Shown here one piece after another: positions 7,083 through 14,188 of a stretch of DNA of 14,227 nucleotides. Source of the DNA: a bacterium (lineage in GTDB: Bacteria; UBA9089; JAHJRX01); NCBI GenBank assembly GCA_030017825.1, contig JASEGW010000033.1, positions 1 through 14,227 of the forward strand, in the 5' to 3' direction. Position 1 is the stretch's first letter, and each line of letters begins with the position of its first letter. The notes below the pieces were generated by a model that worked only from the letters and a program-made list of their open reading frames with translations, was not told the origin of the DNA and searched no databases. The position numbers and the translations under genes are program-made.

Positions 7083-8582
7083 ATGGCTGAAATGAGCGTT
7101 AAAACAAAAGAAAAGAAAAAAATTATTATAGATCCTTTAACTAGGATTGAAGGACATCTTAAGATTGAAGTAGAAGTAGAAAACGGGGTGGTAGTTGATG
7201 CTCACTCTACAGGAACTATGTTTCGGGGATTTGAAATAATCCTCCAAGGAAGAGACCCTAGAGATGCCCAACATCTTACTCAACGCATTTGCGGAGTATG
7301 TCCTGCATCTCATGCTATGGCTGCCTCAAAAAATCTTGACAATGCCTTAGGAGTAACTCCTCCTATAAATGGTAGAATTATGAGAAACTTAGTTTTAGGA
7401 GCAAATTACTTGCAGTCTCATATTCTCCATTTCTATCATTTAGCTGCTTTAGACTTTGTAAAAGGACCAGATGCTGCCCCATTTATTCCCAGATATGAAG
7501 GAGATTATAGATTACCTGAAAAAGTAAACGCAGCTTGTGTAGACCATTATCTAAAAGCTTTAGACATCCGCAAAAAATGTCATGAAATGTTAGCCATCTT
7601 TGGTGGAAAGATGCCTTGTCATATATCTTTCTGCCCAGGAGGAATTACTGAATCCGCAGATTCAGATAAAATTACTAATTTTATGTGGAGACTTAAAGAA
7701 ATTCAAGCTTTTATTAATGATGTCTATATTCCAGATGTAATAGCTGTTGCTGAAACCTACCCTGACTATTTTAGTATTGGTGTTGGTTGCAAAAATTTAG
7801 TTTCTTTTGGAGTTTTCGATTTAGATCAAAAAGATGACAAAAAACTTCTTCATCGTGGAGTATATACTGATGGAAAAGCAGCTTCTTTAGATCCTGATAA
7901 AATTACTGAATATGTAAAAAATTCTTGGTTTGAAGACAGCACAGATGGGTTAAATCCAAAATTTGGAGAAACAAAACCTGCTCCTAGAAAAAAAGCTGGA
8001 TATTCTTTCCTGAAATCTCCCAGATACGATAAAAAGGTACATGAAGCTGGACCTTTATCAAGAATGGCCGTATCTTACTTAACCGGTGAATCCACAGTAA
8101 AGAAGCTCGTAGATGGAGTGCTTAGCCACTTCAAAGCTAACATAACAGCACTGTTTTCAGTTTTAGGTCGCCATGCAGCTAGAGCATTAGAATGTAAATT
8201 TGTAGCAGATTCTATGGTAGATTGGTTAACTCAACTCAAACCAGAAGAACCAACTTGCGTTCCATCCAGCGTACCTAACAGAAGTACTGGAATAGGATTA
8301 ACCGAAGCGCCCAGAGGAGCTTTAGGGCACTGGGTTTCTATCGAGAACCAGAAAGTAGCTCGCTATCAAGTTATAACTCCTACTAACTGGAATGCTTCTC
8401 CAAGGGATTCTATGGGACAAATGGGACCAATCGAACAAGCACTCTTAGGCGCGCCAGTCAAGGATCCTGAAAATCCTTTTTCCGTAATAAGAGTAGTGCG
8501 TTCCTTTGATCCTTGTTTAGCTTGCTCAGTTCATGTGATGAATACTAAGAAAAAGCTATTGGCAAAATATAGGGTTGCTTAG
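7083..8582 (+). CDS. [NiFe] hydrogenase large (catalytic) subunit
   Basis: A 499-residue precursor of the nickel-iron subunit that splits or forms H2. The N-terminus has DPLTRIEGH with the conserved proton-path Glu23. The L1 motif RICGVCP carries Cys70 and Cys73, and the L2 motif DPCLACSVH carries Cys478 and Cys481; these four bind the Ni-Fe centre. The active-site arginine motif APRGALGHW is present. After His484 a 15-residue tail (VMNTKKKLLAKYRVA) remains, the expected substrate of the protease encoded next. The nickel ligand is an ordinary Cys codon, so this is not a [NiFeSe] enzyme. It is shorter than many group 1 large subunits (about 550-570 residues) but has all core motifs. An AAGGAGGTGA site at 7069-7078 overlaps the small-subunit stop, so the pair is tightly coupled. 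It has no Tat signal and should be exported with the small subunit. Confidence 0.95.
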   Translation: MAEMSVKTKEKKKIIIDPLTRIEGHLKIEVEVENGVVVDAHSTGTMFRGFEIILQGRDPRDAQHLTQRICGVCPASHAMAASKNLDNALGVTPPINGRIMRNLVLGANYLQSHILHFYHLAALDFVKGPDAAPFIPRYEGDYRLPEKVNAACVDHYLKALDIRKKCHEMLAIFGGKMPCHISFCPGGITESADSDKITNFMWRLKEIQAFINDVYIPDVIAVAETYPDYFSIGVGCKNLVSFGVFDLDQKDDKKLLHRGVYTDGKAASLDPDKITEYVKNSWFEDSTDGLNPKFGETKPAPRKKAGYSFLKSPRYDKKVHEAGPLSRMAVSYLTGESTVKKLVDGVLSHFKANITALFSVLGRHAARALECKFVADSMVDWLTQLKPEEPTCVPSSVPNRSTGIGLTEAPRGALGHWVSIENQKVARYQVITPTNWNASPRDSMGQMGPIEQALLGAPVKDPENPFSVIRVVRSFDPCLACSVHVMNTKKKLLAKYRVA

Positions 8583-8584
8583 AA

Positions 8585-9097
8585 GTGAAAAATGTTAAAG
8601 ATTCAAGGGGAAGGCAAGATTTGCCTTCCCCTTCTTTATCTAAAAAAATAGTCATAGTGGGAATTGGCAATATCCTCTTAACAGATGAAGGAATTGGAGT
8701 CCATGTGATAAGTGAATTAAAAAAAGAAGAGATTCCTTCATATATAGAAATTATTGATGCCGGAACTGCAACTATCGATCTTATAGACTCTATATGTGAT
8801 GTAGATAAATTAATTCTGATTGACGCTGTTAAAGGTGGAGGAAAAGCTGGCTCGATATACAAATTTGATCCAAGTGATATCGAATTTGAAAAAGAGGTGG
8901 TTTCTTCTCTTCATCAAGTAGGTCTAATAGAAGTACTAAATATAGCCCAAAAATTAGGAAGAAGACCTAAAGACGTTGTAGTTATAGGAGTTGAACCTAA
9001 AGAGATTAGATGGGGATTAGAACTCTCAAAAGAGATAAAAGAAAAAATACCAGAAATTATTAAGCTGGTTCTTAAGGAGGTAAATATTAATGCATGA
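8585..9097 (+). CDS. HyaD/HybD-family hydrogenase maturation endopeptidase
   Basis: A 170-residue nickel-dependent peptidase of the HycI/HybD family (M52) that cuts the C-terminal tail from the nickel-loaded large subunit. Seen: the opening strand IVIVGIGNILLTDEGIGV with Glu35, LILIDAVKGG with Asp80, and SSLHQVG with His110; these match the three Ni-binding residues of HybD. The first 20 residues (KNVKDSRGRQDLPSPSLSKK) precede the normal family start and are encoded partly by a perfect hairpin. The GTG at 8585 begins 2 nt after the large-subunit stop with a poor ribosome site. An in-frame TTG at 8621, with GGGGAAGG 6 nt upstream inside the hairpin, would give a more usual 158-residue protein. 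The end overlaps hypA by 8 bp. Family assignment is firm; the start is uncertain. Confidence 0.9.
   Translation: MKNVKDSRGRQDLPSPSLSKKIVIVGIGNILLTDEGIGVHVISELKKEEIPSYIEIIDAGTATIDLIDSICDVDKLILIDAVKGGGKAGSIYKFDPSDIEFEKEVVSSLHQVGLIEVLNIAQKLGRRPKDVVVIGVEPKEIRWGLELSKEIKEKIPEIIKLVLKEVNINA
8605..8633 (+). terminator. 13-bp perfect hairpin between hydrogenase structural and maturation genes (attenuator or mRNA-stabilising element)
   Basis: AAGGGGAAGGCAA (8605-8617) and TTGCCTTCCCCTT (8621-8633) pair perfectly around a 3-nt loop, followed by CTTTATC. This is the most GC-rich local stem in the window. It begins 23 bases after the large-subunit stop and lies inside the first codons of the protease gene. 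The tail is U-rich but broken, so partial termination, protection of the upstream mRNA from 3' exonucleases, or masking of the GGGGAAGG ribosome site are all possible. Its presence is certain; its role is inferred. Confidence 0.6.
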
Positions 9098-9347
9098 AAT
9101 AGCTATGGTAGAAGAATTAGTAAATAAATTAAAAGAAGAAGCTGAAAAACATAAAGATGCAAAGATCTCTAATATAAAAGTTACCATAGATAAAGATGAC
9201 CATTTAACGCCAGATAATTTAAAATTTTTATTTGAGAAGATGAGCAAGGGAACAAAAGTTGAAGGAGCATATCTTTTAATAGAAGAAGCTAAAGGAGAAG
9301 GTGGTTTAAAGATAGATTCTATTGAGATTGAATATAGTGAAAAATGA
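9090..9347 (+). CDS. hypA: Truncated HypA-like nickel metallochaperone lacking the zinc-ribbon domain
   Basis: An 85-residue protein with the HypA fold at its N-terminus: MHEIAMVEELV carries the His2 nickel-binding motif MHE. Then come the helix, the strand ISNIKVTID, LTPDNLKFLFEKMSKGT, EGAYLLIEEAKGEGG and the closing strand LKIDSIEIE. Standard HypA is about 110-120 residues and inserts a zinc ribbon with two CxxC pairs between the IEE strand and the final I-x-SIEIE strand. Here that insert is missing exactly and the protein has no cysteine. The surrounding DNA has no room for a frameshifted ribbon, since hypF begins within the end of this gene. The start has AAGGAGG at 9074-9080, nine bases upstream, and overlaps the protease gene by 8 bp. 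Nickel delivery to the large subunit is the inferred role; whether it works without the zinc site is open. Confidence 0.85.
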   Translation: MHEIAMVEELVNKLKEEAEKHKDAKISNIKVTIDKDDHLTPDNLKFLFEKMSKGTKVEGAYLLIEEAKGEGGLKIDSIEIEYSEK

Positions 9348-11622
9348 AGGCGCAAAAATAAGTATAAGAGGTATTGTTCAAGGAGTAGGTTTTAGGCCTT
9401 TTATTTATAGATTAGCCAAAAGTTTTAACTTATATGGCTGGGTGAAAAATACTAGTAGTGGTGTTATTGTAGAAGCTGAAGGCCAAAAAAAAGATATTTT
9501 AAACTTAGTAGAAAGAATAAAGACCGAAGCTCCTCCTCTATCTAAAATAGAAAACATAACTGTAGAGTTTCATCCTTCAAATGGATACACCTACTTTGAA
9601 ATAAAGAAAAGTCTAACTGAAGTAGAAAAGTTTCTTCCCCTATCCCCAGATATAAAAATATGCCCTGAATGCCTTTCTGAACTTACCTCCTCATCTAATA
9701 GAAGATATAGATATCCCTTTATAAATTGCACTAATTGTGGTCCCAGATTTACCATTATTAAAGATATTCCTTATGATAGAAACAAGACCACTATGCATAA
9801 CTTTAAAATGTGTCCCCTCTGTCAAAAGGAATATGATGATCCTATAAACCGTAGATACCATGCCCAGCCAAACGCTTGTTTTGAGTGTGGGCCTTCTGTT
9901 AAATTATTTGAAAGCAATGCCCAAAAAGAAGTATCTTCTAAAGATCCTATTAAAAAAACAATTTCCCTTTTAAAGAAAGGTTACATTATAGCCATAAAAG
10001 GTTTAGGAGGCTTTCATCTTGCTTGTATAGCTACAGATGTAAAAGCAGTAGCAGAGCTTCGAAGAAGAAAGAAAAGAGAAAAATCTAAACCTTTTGCCAT
10101 AATGTCAAATAATATAGAAAAAATAAGGAAGTATTGTAGCGTTAATCAAGAAGAAGAATCGATGCTCCTTAGCCATTCCTCCCCCATAGTTTTGTTAGAA
10201 AAATTAAGCAATTGTCCTATAAGCAAAGAAGTGGCTCCTGGAAATAAATATTTAGGAGTCATGCTCTCCTATACTCCACTTCATCATCTTCTTTTAGCTG
10301 ATCCTCATATTTTAGCTTTGATTATGACTAGTGGAAATTTTTCAGATGAGCCATTAACTAAAGATAACAAGGAAGCAACAAAGGAACTCTCTGATATTGC
10401 TGACTACTTTTTAATACATAACCGAGATATTCACATCTCTTGTGATGATTCAGTTACCAGAATATTTGAAAAAAAAGAACTTATGATAAGGAGGGCCAGA
10501 GGACATGCCCCTTGTCCTATAATTTTAAATTATAAATTACCTCAAATATTTGCTGTGGGAGCAGAGCTTAAAAGTACTTTTTGTCTTACTAAAGAAAACT
10601 ATGCTTTTTTAAGCCAACATATAGGAAACCTAAAAAATTTAGAAACCTTGGAATATTTTAAAAAACTACTTTTGCATTTTAAGAAAATTTTTAAAGTAAC
10701 GCCAAACATAGTAGCGGCAGATCTTCATCCTAACTATTTAAGTACTAATTTTGCTAAAGAATGTTCCCGAGACAACAATTTACCTATTGTTTATATTCAA
10801 CACCATCATGCTCATATTGGAGCTGTTTTAGCTGAAAACAATATAGATGAAGAAGTGTTTGGAGTAGCTTTTGATGGGATTGGCTATGGTGAAGATGGAA
10901 ATATTTGGGGTGGAGAATTTATGGTAGCAAGCCTTAGTAGTTTTAAGAGAGTCGCTCATCTGAAATATTTTGGCATGCCTGGTGGAGATAAAGCTACCTT
11001 AGAACCTTGGAGAATGAGCTTAAGTTACCTTTATGCTCTATATGGAGATACCATTCCAAGAGAATTTATAGAAAGATTTGGAGAAAAAGAAACTTCTTTT
11101 GTTCTTGAGATGATTAAAAAAAGAATAAACTGCCCCCTTACTTCAAGCATGGGTCGCCTTTTTGATGCTGTATCATGTTTAATAGGAATTAGGGAAAAAA
11201 TAGATTATGAAGCTCAAGCAGCTATTGAGTTAGAAATGATAGCAGACCCATTAGAAAAAAATGCTTATAGATTTAATATTATAGAAAAAGAAGGGCTTTT
11301 GATAATTGAACCATTAACAATGATAGAAGAGCTTATAAATGATATAGAAAAGAAAGTCTCTACATCTTTGATTTCTTCAAAATTTCATAACGCAGTTGCA
11401 GATCTTATTTTAAATATTGCGAATAAAATTAGAGGTAGTTTTAAGATAAACAAAGTTGCTCTATCAGGAGGAGTTTTTCAAAATATCTATCTATTAAAAA
11501 GAGTAATTTCAAGACTAAAAGATTGTGGATTTATACCAATTATTCATTCTAAAATTCCTCCAAATGATGGAGGAGTTTCTTTAGGACAAGCAATAATAGC
11601 AAGTAAGAAAACAATGGAATAA
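9337..11622 (+). CDS. hypF: HypF carbamoyltransferase for hydrogenase cyanide-ligand synthesis
   Basis: A protein of about 761 residues that uses carbamoyl phosphate and ATP to carbamoylate the C-terminal Cys of HypE, the first step toward the Fe-CN ligands. Domains in order: acylphosphatase at about 8-90 (GIVQGVGFRPF with catalytic Arg20; Asn38 in VKNTSSG); two zinc fingers, with C109/C112 and C131/C134, then C159/C162 and C181/C184; a YrdC-like domain at about 205-390 (KGLGGFHLACIATD, KREKSKPFAIM, TSGNFSDEP); and a Kae1-like domain at about 400-755 with HHHAH at 489-493, FDGIGYGEDGNIWGGEF and LSGGVFQN. The architecture is complete. The start is taken as GTG 9337 (11-bp overlap with hypA, GAG about 10 nt upstream); TTG 9322 would add five residues. 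Neither has a strong ribosome site, so coupling to hypA translation is likely. Confidence 0.95.
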   Translation: MKNEGAKISIRGIVQGVGFRPFIYRLAKSFNLYGWVKNTSSGVIVEAEGQKKDILNLVERIKTEAPPLSKIENITVEFHPSNGYTYFEIKKSLTEVEKFLPLSPDIKICPECLSELTSSSNRRYRYPFINCTNCGPRFTIIKDIPYDRNKTTMHNFKMCPLCQKEYDDPINRRYHAQPNACFECGPSVKLFESNAQKEVSSKDPIKKTISLLKKGYIIAIKGLGGFHLACIATDVKAVAELRRRKKREKSKPFAIMSNNIEKIRKYCSVNQEEESMLLSHSSPIVLLEKLSNCPISKEVAPGNKYLGVMLSYTPLHHLLLADPHILALIMTSGNFSDEPLTKDNKEATKELSDIADYFLIHNRDIHISCDDSVTRIFEKKELMIRRARGHAPCPIILNYKLPQIFAVGAELKSTFCLTKENYAFLSQHIGNLKNLETLEYFKKLLLHFKKIFKVTPNIVAADLHPNYLSTNFAKECSRDNNLPIVYIQHHHAHIGAVLAENNIDEEVFGVAFDGIGYGEDGNIWGGEFMVASLSSFKRVAHLKYFGMPGGDKATLEPWRMSLSYLYALYGDTIPREFIERFGEKETSFVLEMIKKRINCPLTSSMGRLFDAVSCLIGIREKIDYEAQAAIELEMIADPLEKNAYRFNIIEKEGLLIIEPLTMIEELINDIEKKVSTSLISSKFHNAVADLILNIANKIRGSFKINKVALSGGVFQNIYLLKRVISRLKDCGFIPIIHSKIPPNDGGVSLGQAIIASKKTME

Positions 11623-11644
11623 AACTTTTAAGGAGGTTTATAAA

Positions 11645-11887
11645 ATGTGCTTAGGGATACCAGGAAAAGTTATAGATATTGAAGGAGCTATGGCCAAGGT
11701 AGAGATTGGTGCTGCTCATCGAGAAATAAGTTTACAGCTTTTGCCGGAAACAAAAGTAGGTAATTATGTCATAATTCATGCTGGATTTGCCATTCAATTA
11801 ATAAATGAAGAAGAGGCTAAAAAAACTCTGGATCTTTTAGATAGTATATCTAATCAAATGAATGGGGGGCAAGATGAAGTATATTGA
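11645..11887 (+). CDS. hypC: HypC hydrogenase maturation chaperone
   Basis: An 80-residue HypC/HybG/HupF-family protein. It binds HypD while Fe(CN)2CO is assembled and carries it to the large-subunit precursor. The N-terminus MCLGIPGKVIDI gives the essential Cys2 and the family pattern; AKVEIGAAHREISLQLLP and VGNYVIIHAGFAIQLINEEEA are the usual OB-fold strands. Length is normal. A strong AAGGAGG site (11630-11636) lies 8 nt before the ATG, and 22 nt separate it from hypF. Its end overlaps hypD by 14 bp, matching the physical HypC-HypD partnership. Confidence 0.96.
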   Translation: MCLGIPGKVIDIEGAMAKVEIGAAHREISLQLLPETKVGNYVIIHAGFAIQLINEEEAKKTLDLLDSISNQMNGGQDEVY

Positions 11888-12962
11888 TGAGTTTAGGAAA
11901 AGATCCGCAGCCGATGGATTAATAGCTAAAATAAAAAAAATAGCTTCTAAAAAAGTGAGTTTAATGGAAGTATGTGGCACTCATACTATGGCCATTTTCA
12001 AGTATGGAATAAAGAATATGTTGCCAGAAAGAGTAAACCTTATATCAGGACCAGGTTGTCCAGTATGCGTTACCCCTCAAATAGATATTGTTAGAGCCAT
12101 AGCCATTTCAAAACTTCCAAATGTTATGCTTGCTAGTTTTGGAGATATGATGCGGGTTCCAGGAGGTAATACAAGTCTTGAAAATGAAAAGGCTAAAGGA
12201 AGAGATATAAGAATCGTTTATTCCCCTCTTGATTCTTTAGATATCGCTAAAAAAAATAAGGATAAGAGAGTGGTATTTTTAGGAGTTGGATTTGAAACTA
12301 CCTCTCCAAGTATTGCCGCTACTATTTTAAAAGCATATGATGAAAATATAAATAATCTATTTTTTCTTTCATGTCATAAATTAATTCCTCCAACTATGAA
12401 AGCTTTACTTAGCTTAGGAGAAGTGAGAGTAGATGGTTTCATATGTCCCGGACATGTAAGCACTTTAATCGGAACTATTCCTTATGAGTTTATTGCAAAA
12501 GATTATAACATACCCTGTGTAATTGCTGGATTTGAACCATTAGATATTCTCCAATCAATATTGATGCTTTTAGAGCAGATAAATGAAGGAAAAGCTCTGG
12601 TAAAAAACCAATATACTCGCTGCGTTAAACCAGAAGGAAATATAAAAGCCATGGAAATTTTAAGAGAAGTATTTGAAGTAAGCGATAGTAGTTGGCGGGG
12701 AATTGGGGTAATACCTAAGTCAGGTCTAAAAATAAGAGAGAAATATAAAAATTTTGATGCCTCTGCATTTGAGATTGAAGTAGAAGATATTAAAGAAGAG
12801 GAAAAAGGTTGTATCTGTGGAAATATTTTACGAGGAATAAATAAACCTTATGATTGCAAACTTTTTGGAAAAGAATGCACTCCACTTTATCCTGTTGGAC
12901 CTTGCATGGTATCAACCGAAGGAACTTGTGCTGCATATTATAAATATGAAAGAAGGAGATAA
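11874..12962 (+). CDS. hypD: HypD hydrogenase maturation iron-sulfur scaffold
   Basis: A 362-residue cytoplasmic protein on which, with HypC, the Fe(CN)2CO unit is built. Seen: MEVCGTHTM with Cys34, SGPGCPVCVTP with Cys62 and Cys65, GFETTSPS, SCHKLIPP, DGFICPGHVS and VIAGFEPLDILQ. A C-terminal Cys-rich region (Cys313, 315, 328, 335, 344, 352) holds the [4Fe-4S] cluster ligands. The family's active-site cysteines and thiol-relay motifs are intact. The ATG at 11874 is preferred because the run GGGGGG at 11864-11869 lies about 4 nt upstream; the ATG at 11862 would add only four residues. The gene overlaps hypC by 14 bp and ends 3 nt before hypE. Confidence 0.96.
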   Translation: MKYIDEFRKRSAADGLIAKIKKIASKKVSLMEVCGTHTMAIFKYGIKNMLPERVNLISGPGCPVCVTPQIDIVRAIAISKLPNVMLASFGDMMRVPGGNTSLENEKAKGRDIRIVYSPLDSLDIAKKNKDKRVVFLGVGFETTSPSIAATILKAYDENINNLFFLSCHKLIPPTMKALLSLGEVRVDGFICPGHVSTLIGTIPYEFIAKDYNIPCVIAGFEPLDILQSILMLLEQINEGKALVKNQYTRCVKPEGNIKAMEILREVFEVSDSSWRGIGVIPKSGLKIREKYKNFDASAFEIEVEDIKEEEKGCICGNILRGINKPYDCKLFGKECTPLYPVGPCMVSTEGTCAAYYKYERRR

Positions 12963-12965
12963 ACT

Positions 12966-13970
12966 ATGGACAAGATATTACTTTCACATGGAAGTGGTGG
13001 AAAACTTACTCATGAGCTAATAAACAAGTTTTTCTTAGAAGCCTTTTCAAACCCTATTTTAGAAAAACTTGATGATTCAGCTATATTTGAAGTAGCTTCT
13101 AACAAGATAGCTTTTAGTACAGATTCCTATGTAGTAGATCCTATATTCTTCAAAGGTGGAGATATTGGAAAATTAGCTATTTGTGGAACAGTTAATGATT
13201 TATCTATGTCCGGAGCAACTCCATTATATCTTAGTGTCTCTTTTATAATAGAGGAAGGGTTTTCCATATTAGACCTTCAAAGAATAATCCTTTCCATGAA
13301 AGATACTGCTTTAAAAGCTGGTATAAAAATTATTACAGGAGATACCAAGGTAGTAGAAAAAGGAAGTGCTGATAAAATATTTATAAATACTACAGGAATA
13401 GGAATAGTTTCTAAAGAAATAAATATATCTGGTTCTAATGCCCAAGAGGGAGACATAGTGATAGTAAGCGGAAAAATTGGAGAACATGGAATGGCAATCT
13501 TAAGCGAAAGGGAAGGTTTAAAATTTGATTTAGAAATAGAGTCAGACTGTGCTCCTTTAAATACTCTTGTATCAAATATGTTAAAAGTTACTAAAAATAT
13601 TCACTGTTTGCGTGATCTTACTCGAGGAGGATTAGTAACAGCTCTTAATGAAATTGCCAATCAATCAAATGTAGGAATTTTTATAGAAGAAAGTGCAATT
13701 CCTATAGGAGACGGAGTGAAAGGAGCAAGTGAAATGCTTGGTCTTGACCCTCTTTATATCGCTTGCGAAGGAAGATTGATTTGCATATTACCAACAAAAG
13801 ATGTAGAAGAAATATTAGCTGTTATGCAAAAAAATGAGTATGGAAGAGAAGCTAAGATTATTGGAAAAGTTGTAAATAATAAAACTAATGGAGTCTATCT
13901 ACAAACAGAAATTGGAGGAACTAGAATTGCGGAAATGATTATAGGCGAGCAGCTTCCGAGAATATGCTAA
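12966..13970 (+). CDS. hypE: HypE carbamoyl dehydratase for hydrogenase cyanide-ligand synthesis
   Basis: A 334-residue AIR synthase/PurM-like ATPase. It dehydrates the thiocarbamate on its own C-terminal Cys to thiocyanate, the source of CN- passed to HypC-HypD. Seen: SHGSGGKLTHELI near the start, the ATP-site segments DDSAIF and FSTDSYVVDP, GTVNDLSMSGA, GDTKVVEKG, RDLTRGGL and the hallmark C-terminus PRIC with Cys334. Full length and intact. The AAGGAG ribosome site at 12953-12958 overlaps the end of hypD, and the ATG follows the hypD stop by 3 nt. It is the last recognisable gene of the hydrogenase operon, 168 nt before a perfect terminator. Confidence 0.97.
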   Translation: MDKILLSHGSGGKLTHELINKFFLEAFSNPILEKLDDSAIFEVASNKIAFSTDSYVVDPIFFKGGDIGKLAICGTVNDLSMSGATPLYLSVSFIIEEGFSILDLQRIILSMKDTALKAGIKIITGDTKVVEKGSADKIFINTTGIGIVSKEINISGSNAQEGDIVIVSGKIGEHGMAILSEREGLKFDLEIESDCAPLNTLVSNMLKVTKNIHCLRDLTRGGLVTALNEIANQSNVGIFIEESAIPIGDGVKGASEMLGLDPLYIACEGRLICILPTKDVEEILAVMQKNEYGREAKIIGKVVNNKTNGVYLQTEIGGTRIAEMIIGEQLPRIC

Positions 13971-14026
13971 TAAAGCTTATTACTTTATTAATTTTTACTT
14001 TAATCTTAACACTAAACTTATTTTTC

Positions 14027-14054
14027 TTGACTTTTATTAGTTTTTATTTATAAT
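14027..14054 (+). promoter_or_regulatory. Sigma-70-type promoter upstream of the right-edge gene
   Basis: TTGACT (14027-14032), a 16-nt spacer and a perfect TATAAT (14049-14054) lie in the AT-rich gap after hypE. Transcription should begin near 14061. The only gene ahead on this strand starts at 14189, so the transcript has a leader of roughly 130 nt that contains the terminator at 14139-14169. Confidence 0.55.
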
Positions 14055-14138
14055 TTATTTTTAAATAAAAATCTTACTATTAGAGTTCTTAAAATGCCTT
14101 ATTTAGCCAAATACAATTTTCATTTAGATATTTAAGTT

Positions 14139-14169
14139 AAAGTGTACTCATAATGAGTACACTTTTTTT
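14139..14169 (+). terminator. Perfect intrinsic terminator
   Basis: AAAGTGTACTCAT (14139-14151) and ATGAGTACACTTT (14153-14165) are perfect inverted arms around a single A. The innermost pairs must open, giving a stem of about 11-12 bp with a small loop. A run of seven T (14163-14169) follows. It can end transcripts reading through from hypE, and also those from the promoter at 14027-14054. The opposite strand lacks a good U-run, so it should act mainly on + strand transcription. Confidence 0.85.
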
Positions 14170-14188
14170 ATTGACAAAGGAGCTATTA

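Noticed and set aside
8500..8582. Possible [NiFeSe] hydrogenase with a selenocysteine codon in the L2 motif
   Set aside because: Both L2 cysteines are ordinary Cys codons (DPCLAC); no in-frame TGA is present in the gene.
8545..9355. Minus-strand open frames opposite the protease, hypA and hypF genes, and similar ones opposite the liv genes
   Set aside because: They lie antisense to genes with clear family motifs, have no ribosome sites or recognisable domains, and their composition mirrors the coding strand.
13963..13985. TAATAA-AGC-TTATTA dyad at the end of hypE as a terminator
   Set aside because: The stem is all A/T apart from the loop, only six pairs, and has no U-run; the strong terminator at 14139-14169 is a better end point.
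14171..14176. Perfect TTGACA just after the terminator
   Set aside because: The -10 position 16-18 nt downstream holds no TATAAT-like sequence and lies inside the next gene; the hexamer is likely chance next to the AAAGGAG ribosome site.
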